DNA of 64,000 nt from an uncultured Flavobacteriaceae bacterium (GTDB lineage Bacteria; Bacteroidota; Bacteroidia; Flavobacteriales; Flavobacteriaceae), in contig CALTAJ010000001.1 of assembly GCA_943842245.1 (NCBI GenBank), positions 248,001-312,000 on the forward strand, given 5' to 3'. This document shows positions 49,622-58,820 of this stretch, piece after piece; position 1 is the first letter of the stretch; each line of letters opens with the position of its first letter. Under the pieces are notes generated by a model. It saw nothing but the letters and a program-made list of their open reading frames with translations. It made no database searches and was not told the DNA's origin. The position numbers and the translations under genes are program-made.

Positions 49622-51250
49622 ATGAAACACATTAATTATATTTTAGGAATTTGCTTAAGTGTCACACTATTGTTAGCTTCTTGTGAAACTACAGAGTTAG
49701 ATCTTACATCAAACCCAAACGCTCTGAGTCCTGAACAAGCAGATGCTACATTCTTTTTAAATTCGATTCAAGTAGACTTTGCTTATTGGGTTAGCAGTAT
49801 GGGTGACAGAGGTGGTGAACTTACAAGAATAAATTATATGAATGGGAGAACTTATAACAATGTCTATTCTCCCGATAGTTGGGATGGCATTTGGTCTTCA
49901 GCATATCGTGGAATGCTTGAAGACATTAGATTAATGAACCTAATTGCTGAGGAAGCAGGCTTAAGCTTTCATATTGGTATGGGAAAAGTTTTTCAAGCAT
50001 ACATAATGTTAACCTTAGTTGATTATTTCGGAGATGTGCCTTATTCTGAAGCATTACAAGGAGCTGAAGGTGAATTAAACCCTGCTGCCGACAGCGGTGA
50101 AGCTGTATATGATGCTTCTATTGCTCTTTTAGATTCTGCAGTTCAAGACTTTAATACCAGCGGACCTGTACCTTCAGATGATTTTTTCTATAACGGAAGT
50201 CGTCTCAAGTGGATTAAGGCAGCTAATAGTATCAAGAAAAAAGCATTATTGAATAAGGGTGATTATTCTGCATATAGTGCAATTACAAATTACATTACTA
50301 ATTCGGCTGATGATTTTCAATTTTCATGGGGTACAAGCCCAGCTACTCCTGATACTCGTCATCCTCTTTATAGTTCTAATTACACCTCAACAGGAGGTGG
50401 AGAATATATGTCAAATTGGATCATGTTTAAAATGCTAAACGGTCATGCAGGAAATACAGACCCACGAATAAATTATTATTTCTATAGACAGGTGTCTGAA
50501 ACTCCTGGATTTGATTCAAATGCTAATGAAGAAGTTTTAGAATGTGGCTTGCCAGGTTATTATGTACCTCCACAATATCGTAATGATAAAACTCCTTTTT
50601 GTGCTCCGACAAACTCAGCTAATAACTCTGCAATTGGATATTGGGGGAGAGATCATGGAAATGATAACGGAATACCTCCTGATGGATTCTTAAGAACATT
50701 AAGAGGAATATATCCTGCAGGTGGTGCATATGATGACGAAAGCTTCACAGGCCTAGTTGACGGTTCGGGAGCAGGTGGTGCAGGAATTACTCCAATAATA
50801 CTCTCTTCTTGGATGCATTTTATGAATGCTGAAGTTGCAGTTTCAACTGGTGGTGATCCGACTAGTGAAACATTAACTGCCATTGAGCAAGCATTAAATA
50901 AAACAGATGATTTAGGAGGTCCAGAAATATCTGCTTCAGATATAAGCGCTTATATAGCTGCCTTCACTTCTGATTGGAATGCTGCTGGATCTGTAGCAGA
51001 TAAACTAGACATGTGGTCAACGGAATACTTTATTTCATTAACAGGAAATGGTATCGATGCTTATAATTCATATAGAAGAAATGGTTATCCCAGAGACCTT
51101 CAACCTAATATTGAACCCGATCCTGGACAATTTCCACTTTCTCAATTTTATCCTGCTAATTATGTAAATAATAATAGTAATGCAAGCCAAAAAACTACAA
51201 AATCAGAACGTGTATTCTGGAATTCAAATGGACCAAATAATTTAAAATAA
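49622..51250 (+). CDS. SusD/RagB-like nutrient-binding outer-membrane lipoprotein
   Basis: A 542-residue lipoprotein (lipobox LLASC, C21) that would cap the SusC-like transporter and capture its ligand at the surface. The N-terminal region is typical of the SusD-like group (ELDLTSNPNALSPEQAD, then the TPR-like helices DSWDGIWSSAYRGMLEDI and MGKVFQAYIMLTLVDYFGDVPYSEAL, given in part). The Ala- and Ser-rich second half has loops likely to bind ligand. It ends FWNSNGPNNLK. Substrate cannot be read from sequence, and no glycoside hydrolase gene flanks the pair. Confidence 0.92.
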   Translation: MKHINYILGICLSVTLLLASCETTELDLTSNPNALSPEQADATFFLNSIQVDFAYWVSSMGDRGGELTRINYMNGRTYNNVYSPDSWDGIWSSAYRGMLEDIRLMNLIAEEAGLSFHIGMGKVFQAYIMLTLVDYFGDVPYSEALQGAEGELNPAADSGEAVYDASIALLDSAVQDFNTSGPVPSDDFFYNGSRLKWIKAANSIKKKALLNKGDYSAYSAITNYITNSADDFQFSWGTSPATPDTRHPLYSSNYTSTGGGEYMSNWIMFKMLNGHAGNTDPRINYYFYRQVSETPGFDSNANEEVLECGLPGYYVPPQYRNDKTPFCAPTNSANNSAIGYWGRDHGNDNGIPPDGFLRTLRGIYPAGGAYDDESFTGLVDGSGAGGAGITPIILSSWMHFMNAEVAVSTGGDPTSETLTAIEQALNKTDDLGGPEISASDISAYIAAFTSDWNAAGSVADKLDMWSTEYFISLTGNGIDAYNSYRRNGYPRDLQPNIEPDPGQFPLSQFYPANYVNNNSNASQKTTKSERVFWNSNGPNNLK

Positions 51251-52137
51251 TGAAAATGAAAAAATTAATTAGTTTCTTTAGTTTAATTATAATATTTCAA
51301 TCTTGTACAGATCCTGAAAATACGGTAAATTTTGTACTTGATAATTTTGAAACTGGAGCTGTGCTAAGAACTATTTCAACTTCTGGAACATATAATTATT
51401 ACGATCAGAGTACTTCTATTTTCTCAGCAACGATTGAGGAACACGATGAAGAAAATGGGGAATTAATGCAAAGCGTAGATATTTATCTTTCAGTTGATGG
51501 TGGATCAGAAGTTCTTTTTAAGACTTTACAACCATCTGATTTTACAACTGGTCCTACCGGACTCCCAAGAGCCACATTCAAAGTAGGTTTAACAGAAGTT
51601 GATAATCTAGTTGGTTTTATTGGTGGAAGCACCGTCAAAATCAGATTAGAATTAAACCTCACTAACGGTAAATCTTTTTCAGAAGATTCAGTTACTGGAT
51701 CTATGACAGGTTCTTACTTTAAATCTTCATATGTCTACAATGAAATAGTTAATTGTTTCGTAACTGATGGATCTGCTGTCCCAGGAATTTATAGTGTCAA
51801 CATGCAAGATTCTTACGGTGATGGATGGCAAGATAGTAGAGTTAAACTTACCTTGGATGGTCAAGTTTATTACTTTGCAATACCAAGTCCCTACACAAGT
51901 GGAGTGGAGATTAATAAGACTCTAGAGGAGTATTCTGGAGATGACAATGCAGGATCATCTACTATCACTATTCCTACAAGTGCCTCAACGATGAAATGGG
52001 AATGGATGGTTGGAAGATATCCAGAAGAAACATCGTACACTATTTCTTATACTAAATTGGACGGTTCTAGGGCTCAAAATTGTTTTAATGAAGCTGATGG
52101 TCCAGGTGGTGAGAAGACACTTAGTGTATGCCAATAA
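51250..52137 (+). CDS. Unknown lipoprotein coupled to the SusCD pair
   Basis: A 295-residue lipoprotein (lipobox near FQSC, C19) whose ATG shares a base with the susD stop (TAATG at 51248-51252), so it is translationally coupled and probably a functional third member of the SusCD operon. Residues ~25-160 look like a beta-sandwich domain; the second half carries DSYGDGWQDSRVKLTLDG, the DSYGDGW motif often found in secreted flavobacterial proteins. Two cysteines near the C-terminus (NCFNEAD and SVCQ) could pair. I know no function. In other SusCD operons such third genes act as surface glycan-binding lipoproteins (SusE/F-like), which is the best guess here. Confidence 0.78.
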   Translation: MKMKKLISFFSLIIIFQSCTDPENTVNFVLDNFETGAVLRTISTSGTYNYYDQSTSIFSATIEEHDEENGELMQSVDIYLSVDGGSEVLFKTLQPSDFTTGPTGLPRATFKVGLTEVDNLVGFIGGSTVKIRLELNLTNGKSFSEDSVTGSMTGSYFKSSYVYNEIVNCFVTDGSAVPGIYSVNMQDSYGDGWQDSRVKLTLDGQVYYFAIPSPYTSGVEINKTLEEYSGDDNAGSSTITIPTSASTMKWEWMVGRYPEETSYTISYTKLDGSRAQNCFNEADGPGGEKTLSVCQ

Positions 52138-52182
52138 AATAATTTGAAAAAAGATAAAAATTGGTGATTTAACCCCCTTTAT

Positions 52183-53646
52183 TTATAATATAAAGTTTGG
52201 GTATACATATCCTCGCCAAAAGGTTGTTCCGCCATCAAATTTCCATACAATTTTTCCAGAGTGGGTAACCTCCCAATATCCAAAATCTCCTTCACATATA
52301 AGTGTGTTTCCGTTAGGTAATCTATATGCGCCTGATATTTTACCAAAAAACAAGTCTGGGTCTGTATAACTCCAAATTATTTCAGGTGAGATCCAATTTA
52401 AAGGATTTGAGTCAAAAACAGACGGTAATAAGAACTCATAAACTTTTGATTGTTCATTCTTATAGCCATTCATATATATTAAAAAATTGTCAATGGATTC
52501 TGGATCAAGACTAACTAATGAGGGGTGATGATTATTAAAAAATAAACGATCTCCTGATCCACCATATGCATTGGGATTTCCAAATCGGAAAACAAGGTCT
52601 CCTAATTCAGTTTTTGATTTTATAGTATCAAATTGATGTGGAATTACCCATACTTCACTGTAAAAATTTACACTTACAAAAATAACATCCCTTTTTGGAT
52701 CATAATACAGTCCATTAGCATGCATTAAATCACCATTTTCATTTTCATGATAATTCAAATCAATTTTTTCTGGATGTTGCGTTACTGATCCAAAATTTGA
52801 AGAAGATTGCTCGAAATCTTGTATGAGGTGATCAGCACTTCTCCATTCCCAGACAATAGTTTGAGATTCTGTATTAAGCTCAATTAATTTTTCTAAATAA
52901 ATTGGACCGCTTCCACTAAATCCTAAATTTAAGGCCTTATCCTCAGAGAATTTCTCCCATACTAAAATTAAAATATTACCATTTGGAAGCACATCAAAGT
53001 CATGATGCATTAATTCAGTTTTATTATTCACTTCATATTCCCATACTAATGCCCCCTCTGGATTATATTTTCTAAGAATACCTCCATAACCTCCAAATGA
53101 AAAAGAAACATTCTCTGGTTTGAAGATCCCTATAATACTTCCATCTGGCATTAATTTTAAATCATTTCCTAGGTTCAAATCAAAATCCCATGTCCTTAAT
53201 CGTTCTCCTTTTTTTGTATTTAAATACGCTGATTTACCTCCATTTTCTATCATAAATACTGGATTAGGATCAATATTTTTTGGATCAAAGACTAAAACCT
53301 CATCAGATAATTCAGGTATGGGAAGAAAAACTGCAGTTAAAATCAAATTACGAGTTAATAAAAATTCATGCTTATAGCTTTCCACCTGATTGTCAAATCC
53401 GAGCCAATGATCAAAATAGTAACCATCAAGAGGGGTTGCTTTAAAAAGAATTAGCGAATTTTTAAGAAAGACTCCTGTTTCAGGAGTAACCCTCCCGAGA
53501 CCTTCAACTTTTATAGTAACATCAAAGTAAGTTACAGACTCCTCTTCAGAAACAGAATCAGATGAGCAACCTAAAAACATAGCTAGGTTTATTAATATGA
53601 AAGTATATTTTAAAAAAGAATAAATAAACTTAAAAAAGTATGTCAT
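52183..53646 (-). CDS. Arylsulfotransferase-like lipoprotein with an InlB-type repeat
   Basis: A 487-residue lipoprotein (lipobox FLGC, C27). Residues ~40-108 are a divergent InlB/bacterial-repeat module (VEGLGRVTPETGVF, TPLDGYYFDHWLG, ILTAVFLP). Residues ~115-487 resemble the ASST/arylsulfotransferase beta-propeller family: HHDFDVLPNGNILIL, MHANGLYYDPKRDVIFVS, FNNHHPSLVS, AYRLPNGNTLICEGDFG and WEVTHSGKIVWKF. True ASST transfers sulfate between phenols using a histidine; several histidines are present, but I cannot say which is catalytic or whether activity is kept. It converges on the SusCD-linked genes (45 bp apart) and may process a ligand in the same envelope, an inference only. Confidence 0.8.
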   Translation of the reverse strand: MTYFFKFIYSFLKYTFILINLAMFLGCSSDSVSEEESVTYFDVTIKVEGLGRVTPETGVFLKNSLILFKATPLDGYYFDHWLGFDNQVESYKHEFLLTRNLILTAVFLPIPELSDEVLVFDPKNIDPNPVFMIENGGKSAYLNTKKGERLRTWDFDLNLGNDLKLMPDGSIIGIFKPENVSFSFGGYGGILRKYNPEGALVWEYEVNNKTELMHHDFDVLPNGNILILVWEKFSEDKALNLGFSGSGPIYLEKLIELNTESQTIVWEWRSADHLIQDFEQSSSNFGSVTQHPEKIDLNYHENENGDLMHANGLYYDPKRDVIFVSVNFYSEVWVIPHQFDTIKSKTELGDLVFRFGNPNAYGGSGDRLFFNNHHPSLVSLDPESIDNFLIYMNGYKNEQSKVYEFLLPSVFDSNPLNWISPEIIWSYTDPDLFFGKISGAYRLPNGNTLICEGDFGYWEVTHSGKIVWKFDGGTTFWRGYVYPNFIL

Positions 53647-53741
53647 AAAATTTTTTATGAAATTATGAAAAAAGAAATCATAGCTATTAAATTCAAAAAA
53701 ATATCAATATGGAATAATGATACTATGAAATGTAATTAAAG

Positions 53742-53749
53742 TATTTTTG
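53742..53749 (+). promoter_or_regulatory. Candidate -7 box for rlmB, predicting a leaderless start
   Basis: TATTTTTG matches TAnnTTTG and ends 4 bases before the ATG at 53754. With the usual spacing from -7 box to start site, transcription would begin at or next to the ATG. No -33 TTTG is visible. Confidence 0.4.
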
Positions 53750-53753
53750 ATTT

Positions 53754-54485
53754 ATGGAAAAGTTAACAATATTTGGTATTAGATCAATTTTAGAAGCAAT
53801 AGAATCTGGAAAACCGATTGATAAAGTATGGCTTTTAAAAGGAAGTCAAAGTAAACTCTTCGATCAACTTCTTCACGTTCTTCGTGCAAAAAAAATTGCA
53901 TTTAGCTTTGTTCCATCAGAACGACTAGATCGTTTTTCATCAAAAAACCATCAAGGAGCTGTGGCGCGAGTCGCTGCTTTAGAGACAAAAGAAATGGAAC
54001 CTCTAGTTGAGTTAATAATGGCAAACAAAAAGAATCCATTATTTGTTCTTTTGGATGGAATAACAGATACTCGAAATTTCGGTGCTATTTTACGCTCTTC
54101 AGCTGCTGTAGGAGTAGATGCTATATTTATCTCAAGTAGCGGAAGTGCACCCCTAAATGGAGATGTAGTTAAAACCTCTGCAGGTGGAGCCTTTAAAGTG
54201 CCTATTTCCAAAGTACAGCACCTAAAAGATGTAGTTTACTTTTTAAAAGCACATGAAATCCGAACTCTTGCAATAACTGAAAAAGCAAAAGAAACGGTCT
54301 ATAAAAAAGACTTAAGTGGTCCAATGGCAATTGTATTTGGTTCAGAAGATACAGGGATTTCAAAAGGCCTTTTGAAAATTGTAGATGATCAAGCAAAAAT
54401 CCCTATGCATTTGGAAATTGACTCTTTAAATGTTTCTGTAGCATGTGGTGTTGTATTATATGAAATGGTAAGACAGCGTAGCTAG
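53754..54485 (+). CDS. rlmB: 23S rRNA (guanosine-2'-O-)-methyltransferase RlmB family
   Basis: SpoU/TrmH-class methyltransferase of 243 residues. The N-terminal substrate-binding domain (about 1-75, IFGIRSILEAIESG) is followed by the knotted SPOUT domain with LLDGITDTRNFGAILRSSAA (key DTRNFGAILRSS), VFGSEDTGIS and IPMHLEIDSLNVSVACGV (key DSLNVSVACG), the three SAM-binding motifs. The N-terminal domain and length fit RlmB (G2251 of 23S rRNA) better than TrmH. It precedes rarA by 24 bp on the same strand. Confidence 0.9.
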   Translation: MEKLTIFGIRSILEAIESGKPIDKVWLLKGSQSKLFDQLLHVLRAKKIAFSFVPSERLDRFSSKNHQGAVARVAALETKEMEPLVELIMANKKNPLFVLLDGITDTRNFGAILRSSAAVGVDAIFISSSGSAPLNGDVVKTSAGGAFKVPISKVQHLKDVVYFLKAHEIRTLAITEKAKETVYKKDLSGPMAIVFGSEDTGISKGLLKIVDDQAKIPMHLEIDSLNVSVACGVVLYEMVRQRS

Positions 54486-54509
54486 AACTAAAACTCATAT
54501 ATTTAAATT

Positions 54510-55787
54510 ATGGATATTCCTTTGGCAGAACGAATGCGCCCTAGAGCTTTAATCAATTATTACGGACAAAGCCATCTTGTTGGGCCTAAAGGAGGTCTCA
54601 CTAAAATGATTAAAAATGGTGTTTTCCCTTCTATAATTCTTTGGGGGCCACCAGGCACTGGAAAGACAACTTTAGCTCAACTTATTGCCTTAGAGAAAGA
54701 ACGCCCATTTTACCAGATTTCAGCTATTAATGCAGGAGTAAAAGAAATAAGAGAGATTATTAAAAAAGCTGAAAATTCAGGTGGATTATTTACTGGCAAA
54801 AGTCCTATTCTATTTATAGACGAAATTCACCGATTTAGTAAATCTCAACAAGATTCACTTCTTAATGCCGTTGAAAAAGGAATTATAACACTTATTGGAG
54901 CTACAACTGAAAATCCAAGCTTTGAAATCATTAATGCGTTGCTATCAAGATGTCAGGTATATGTCTTAAATCCTTTGGCTAAATCTGATCTTGAAAAGAT
55001 TCTAAAACAGGCACTTAAGGAAGATGTTCAGCTAAAGAAGATGGCTCTAAAAATTATAGAAACTGAAGCTTTGATAGAACTTTCAGGAGGTGATGCAAGG
55101 AAATTACTCTCACTTCTTGAACTAGTGATTCAATCACACAGTAAAAATTCTTTTGAATTGACAAATGAACTTGTCTTTAAAACTGTCCAAAAAAAGACAA
55201 TCCTTTTTGATAAAAATGGTGATTTTCATTACGATGTTGTTTCTGCTTTTATTAAATCTATTCGTGGTAGCGATCCAAACGCAACTGTATACTGGTTAGC
55301 ACGTATGATTGATTCTGGCGAAGATGTTAAATTTATAGCGCGAAGAATGTTAATTCTAGCTTCGGAAGATGTAGGAATTGCTAATCCAACAGCTCTAGTT
55401 TTAGCCAACAGCACATTCCAAGCGGTATCTTCAGTAGGATATCCTGAAGCAAGAATTCTACTCAGCGAATGTGCAATTTATCTTGCAACATCACCAAAGA
55501 GTAATACAGCCTACAAGGCAATTAACGAAGCTTCAGAAAAAATAAAAGTTACAGGCAATCTTCAAGTTCCTTTACATTTAAGAAATGCTCCAACTGAGTT
55601 AATGAATGAACTTGGTTACGGTGAAGGCTATAAATATTCACATGATTTTCAAAATCAATTTACCACCCAAGAGTATTTACCAGACGAAATTACTGGAACA
55701 AAGCTGTATGAACCAGGAAAAAATAAAAAAGAAGATAGTATTCGTGATTTTTTAAAACTGCGATGGAAAAATAAATATAACTACTAG
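54510..55787 (+). CDS. rarA: Replication-associated recombination protein RarA (MgsA)
   Basis: AAA+ ATPase of 425 residues that acts at stalled replication forks. Walker A is GPPGTGKT at 46-53, Walker B LFIDEIHRFSK near 100, sensor 1 GATTENPSF, and arginine-finger region LLSRCQVYVL. The C-terminal part has the RarA-specific region GSDPNATVYWLARMIDSGED (key DPNATVYWLARM), ASEDVGIANP and YKYSHDF near the end. Its stop overlaps trkH by 4 bp on the opposite strand. Frame complete. Confidence 0.96.
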   Translation: MDIPLAERMRPRALINYYGQSHLVGPKGGLTKMIKNGVFPSIILWGPPGTGKTTLAQLIALEKERPFYQISAINAGVKEIREIIKKAENSGGLFTGKSPILFIDEIHRFSKSQQDSLLNAVEKGIITLIGATTENPSFEIINALLSRCQVYVLNPLAKSDLEKILKQALKEDVQLKKMALKIIETEALIELSGGDARKLLSLLELVIQSHSKNSFELTNELVFKTVQKKTILFDKNGDFHYDVVSAFIKSIRGSDPNATVYWLARMIDSGEDVKFIARRMLILASEDVGIANPTALVLANSTFQAVSSVGYPEARILLSECAIYLATSPKSNTAYKAINEASEKIKVTGNLQVPLHLRNAPTELMNELGYGEGYKYSHDFQNQFTTQEYLPDEITGTKLYEPGKNKKEDSIRDFLKLRWKNKYNY

Positions 55788-57280
55788 TTCTTTTTCCAAA
55801 AGAAAGGTGTAAACAAAATTAAAACAGTAAATAATTCAAGTCGTCCTAATAACATTAAAAAGGATCCAAAAAGTTTTCCAGAAGCTGGTAATTCACTGTA
55901 ATTTCCTGTTGGACCAAAATCACCAATTGCTGGACCAACATTAGCTAAAGTTGCTGCTGCAATTCCAATAGCATTCTCAAAATTCAATCCTAAAAATCCA
56001 AATACTAAACTTCCAACAATAAATAAAATCATATAAAGAATGAAAAATGCTAATATATTCCCAATGATTTCCTGATTTACTATTTTGCCGTTATATCTAG
56101 GTTGGATTATCGCATTTGGATGCAAAGCACGTTTAAATTCCAATATACCGCCTTTAATCATTAACAAATGCCTTACAACTTTTATTCCTCCTGAAGTACT
56201 GCCAGCTGACCCTCCTAAAAACATAAGACCAAAAAAGAAAACTGTTAAAAATGGAGTCCATGCCGTATAATCTGAAGTAACAAATCCAGTAGTAGTAATA
56301 ATAGCAAGAACTTGAAATAATGAATGCCTAATTGACCCCTCTAACTTTCCAAATACTTGAGGAAAATCAAAATAACTATTGTTTAAGTCAACACTAGTGT
56401 ATATAACTGTAAAAACAATGAATGAAAATATAAGAACAAATGCTAAAAAAGTTACGAATTCGTTATCATCTAAAACTTTTTTAAATTTCCCTGTAAGAGC
56501 AAAATAACTAAGAACAAAGTTAGACCCTGCAAGAAACATAAATAAAATAATAATGTAGTGAACTAAGGGTAAATGATTCCAATAGGCTAAACTATTATTT
56601 TTTGTAGAAAAACCTCCTGATGCCATTGTACTCATTGCATGATTGACAGCGTCAAAAATTGACATTCCAGCAAAACTTAATAATATTGCCTCTAAAAATG
56701 TAAAAGAAACATAAATCAACCAAAGTCTTTTAGCTGTATCAGTAATTCTAGGATGTAATTTATCGTTATTAGGTCCAGGCGCTTCTGCAGAAAATAACTG
56801 TATCCCGCCTATCCCTAATAAAGGTAAAATAGCCACTGCTAAGACAATAATTCCCATTCCTCCTATCCAGTGAGTCATACTTCTCCAAAAAAGAATCCCC
56901 AAGGGCAAAGATTCAATATCTTGAAGAATTGTTGCTCCTGTTGCGGTATAACCTGACATAGTTTCAAAGAAAGTGGAAGGTATATCAACCATACTATTAG
57001 TGAAAATGAAGGGAAGCATCCCGGAAATAGTCATCATCATCCATCCTAGAGTAACAATCACATATCCTTCTCTTTTTTGAATTTGTTTATCGTATTGTCT
57101 TCCAAAAAGCATAAGTAAAGCGCCGAGGGATAAAACTAAAAAAGAAGACAATGTAATTTCAAAGGTAACCCCATCTTTATAAAAAAAGCTCACTAGGGAC
57201 GATATCAACATCAAACAGCCATTGAAGAGCAATAAAACACCCATCAAAAAAATTACAATTTTATAATTGAAAGAATGCAT
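55784..57280 (-). CDS. trkH: Potassium uptake protein TrkH
   Basis: Membrane subunit of the Trk potassium uptake system; 498 residues from the ATG at 57280 (a TTG nine codons earlier would overlap trkA). It has the repeated M1-P-M2 plan with four filter loops, each containing the key glycine: GYTATGATIL, TMASGGFSTK, TTTGFVTSDY and LANVGPAIGD. SGGIKVVRHL follows M2 as in TrkH/KtrB. The start lies 7 bp after trkA, so the two are co-transcribed. Confidence 0.94.
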   Translation of the reverse strand: MHSFNYKIVIFLMGVLLLFNGCLMLISSLVSFFYKDGVTFEITLSSFLVLSLGALLMLFGRQYDKQIQKREGYVIVTLGWMMMTISGMLPFIFTNSMVDIPSTFFETMSGYTATGATILQDIESLPLGILFWRSMTHWIGGMGIIVLAVAILPLLGIGGIQLFSAEAPGPNNDKLHPRITDTAKRLWLIYVSFTFLEAILLSFAGMSIFDAVNHAMSTMASGGFSTKNNSLAYWNHLPLVHYIIILFMFLAGSNFVLSYFALTGKFKKVLDDNEFVTFLAFVLIFSFIVFTVIYTSVDLNNSYFDFPQVFGKLEGSIRHSLFQVLAIITTTGFVTSDYTAWTPFLTVFFFGLMFLGGSAGSTSGGIKVVRHLLMIKGGILEFKRALHPNAIIQPRYNGKIVNQEIIGNILAFFILYMILFIVGSLVFGFLGLNFENAIGIAAATLANVGPAIGDFGPTGNYSELPASGKLFGSFLMLLGRLELFTVLILFTPFFWKKN

Positions 57281-57287
57281 AAGCCGT

Positions 57288-58637
57288 TTATAAAAATAAA
57301 CTCTCAATTCGTTTGATGGACCTTGGTAAACAGCAGACTACTATTCGGTCCCCCGGAAGAATCGTATAATCACCTAAAGCAATTATACCTTCTCCTTTTT
57401 TGATTACTCCTCCAATTATAGCTGTTCGTGGGAAATCAATATCTATTATCTTATAGTTTGCTACTTTAGAATTAGCATTAACTACAAATTCTAATATCTC
57501 TACATTCAAATTATTGAGTGTAGTCATATCGACTACTTCTCCTCGACGAATATATCTGAAGATCGTATTCGCTGTAAGAAGTTTTTTATTTATTAAAGTA
57601 TCAATCCCTATAGAATGTGAAAGTTGAAAATAATCCATATTCTCAACCAAAGCAATTGTTTTTTTTACTTTTTTTGAGTGAGCCATCAAACAACTCATGA
57701 TGTTAGTTTCTGAATTTTCAGTGACCGATATAAAAGCATCCATAGCAGATAGATTTTCCTCATCGAGTATTTCAGCATTTCTACCATCACCATTTATTAC
57801 AAGTGCATTTGGTAACAGATCTGCAATTTCAAAAGCTTTCTTTTTGTTTTTTTCTAGAACTGTCACATTAAATTTTTTATGACATAATTGACGTGCAGTA
57901 TTATAACCAATTCGACCTCCACCTAAAATCATAACATTCTTTATAGATGCTTTAGTTTTTCCTGTTAACTTATATAATTCCTCAACTCCTTCTTTTAAGG
58001 TTATAAAGAAAACTGTGTCTCCCACTTCAAAACAAGTGTCTCCACGGGGAATCAATGTAATTTGAGTTCCTTTTCTTTGAATAGCAACTGGCATAAAGTG
58101 AACATCAGGGAAAATAGAAGCCGCTTCTTTTACATTTTTTCCTACAAAGGGAACCTCTTCTTCTAAACGAGTCCCAATGAGAGTTAAAGCTCCTCCTTCA
58201 AATTCATAACTGTTTGAAAAAGCAGATTGATCTAAAAGTTGTTGAATTTCTTCAGCAGCTAATTCTTCCGGAGAAATAAGCTCATCTACACCAATATCTT
58301 GAAAACTAATTCTTTCTTGAGCTTTTATTAACTCAATATTGGAAATGCGAGCAATAGTTCGATTACATCCAAGTTGTTTTGCTATTGCACAAATTGTAAT
58401 ATTAATTGATTCTTCTGCTGTAACAGCAATAAAAAGGTCGGAATTTACAACCTTAGCCTCTTCCATTAGTGACAATGACATAGCATCTCCATATAATGCA
58501 CGAATATCTAGATGGGATTCTGCGTAATGCAAACGTTCTTTGTCAGAATCAATTAAAGTGATATCTAGGGACTCTGAGGATAGTAGCTTAGCTAAATGGA
58601 AACCAACTTCTCCACCACCTGCAATAATTATTTTCAT
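57288..58637 (-). CDS. trkA: Trk system potassium uptake protein TrkA
   Basis: Cytosolic gating subunit of 449 residues with two RCK units. The first starts IIAGGGEVGFHLAKLL (NAD-binding glycines G-G-G-E-V-G, with the acidic D of IDSDKERL at the end of strand 2). The second starts MILGGGRIGYNTARQL. Each is followed by a TrkA_C subdomain (ALTLIGTRLEEE... and VEILEFVVNANSK...). It binds TrkH and couples potassium flux to nucleotide ligands. A palindrome lies directly upstream of its ATG. Confidence 0.95.
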   Translation of the reverse strand: MKIIIAGGGEVGFHLAKLLSSESLDITLIDSDKERLHYAESHLDIRALYGDAMSLSLMEEAKVVNSDLFIAVTAEESINITICAIAKQLGCNRTIARISNIELIKAQERISFQDIGVDELISPEELAAEEIQQLLDQSAFSNSYEFEGGALTLIGTRLEEEVPFVGKNVKEAASIFPDVHFMPVAIQRKGTQITLIPRGDTCFEVGDTVFFITLKEGVEELYKLTGKTKASIKNVMILGGGRIGYNTARQLCHKKFNVTVLEKNKKKAFEIADLLPNALVINGDGRNAEILDEENLSAMDAFISVTENSETNIMSCLMAHSKKVKKTIALVENMDYFQLSHSIGIDTLINKKLLTANTIFRYIRRGEVVDMTTLNNLNVEILEFVVNANSKVANYKIIDIDFPRTAIIGGVIKKGEGIIALGDYTILPGDRIVVCCLPRSIKRIESLFL

Positions 58638-58638
58638 A

Positions 58639-58667
58639 GTATTGTATCGAAATACAATACAAATATA
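58639..58667 (-). promoter_or_regulatory. trkA promoter box with a 9-bp palindrome at the start site
   Basis: On the minus strand TATATTTG (58667-58660) matches the -7 box TAnnTTTG. Directly downstream is a perfect 9-bp inverted repeat (GTATTGTAT/ATACAATAC, 58639-58660) with a four-base loop TTCG, ending 1 base before the ATG. The box and palindrome overlap by a base, so this could be an operator or a stem that masks the start codon. Confidence 0.45.
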
Positions 58668-58820
58668 CGAATATTACCCTTCGAAGTCTAAAAACTAGAA
58701 TAACATGACATACAAATCATTATACTTAACTAGGCATAAGACGTACTATTATATTTTTATAATATTAATTTTTAAAAACTTTTTATTGAATCTTAAAAAA
58801 CTTTTTTAAAAAAATATCAG

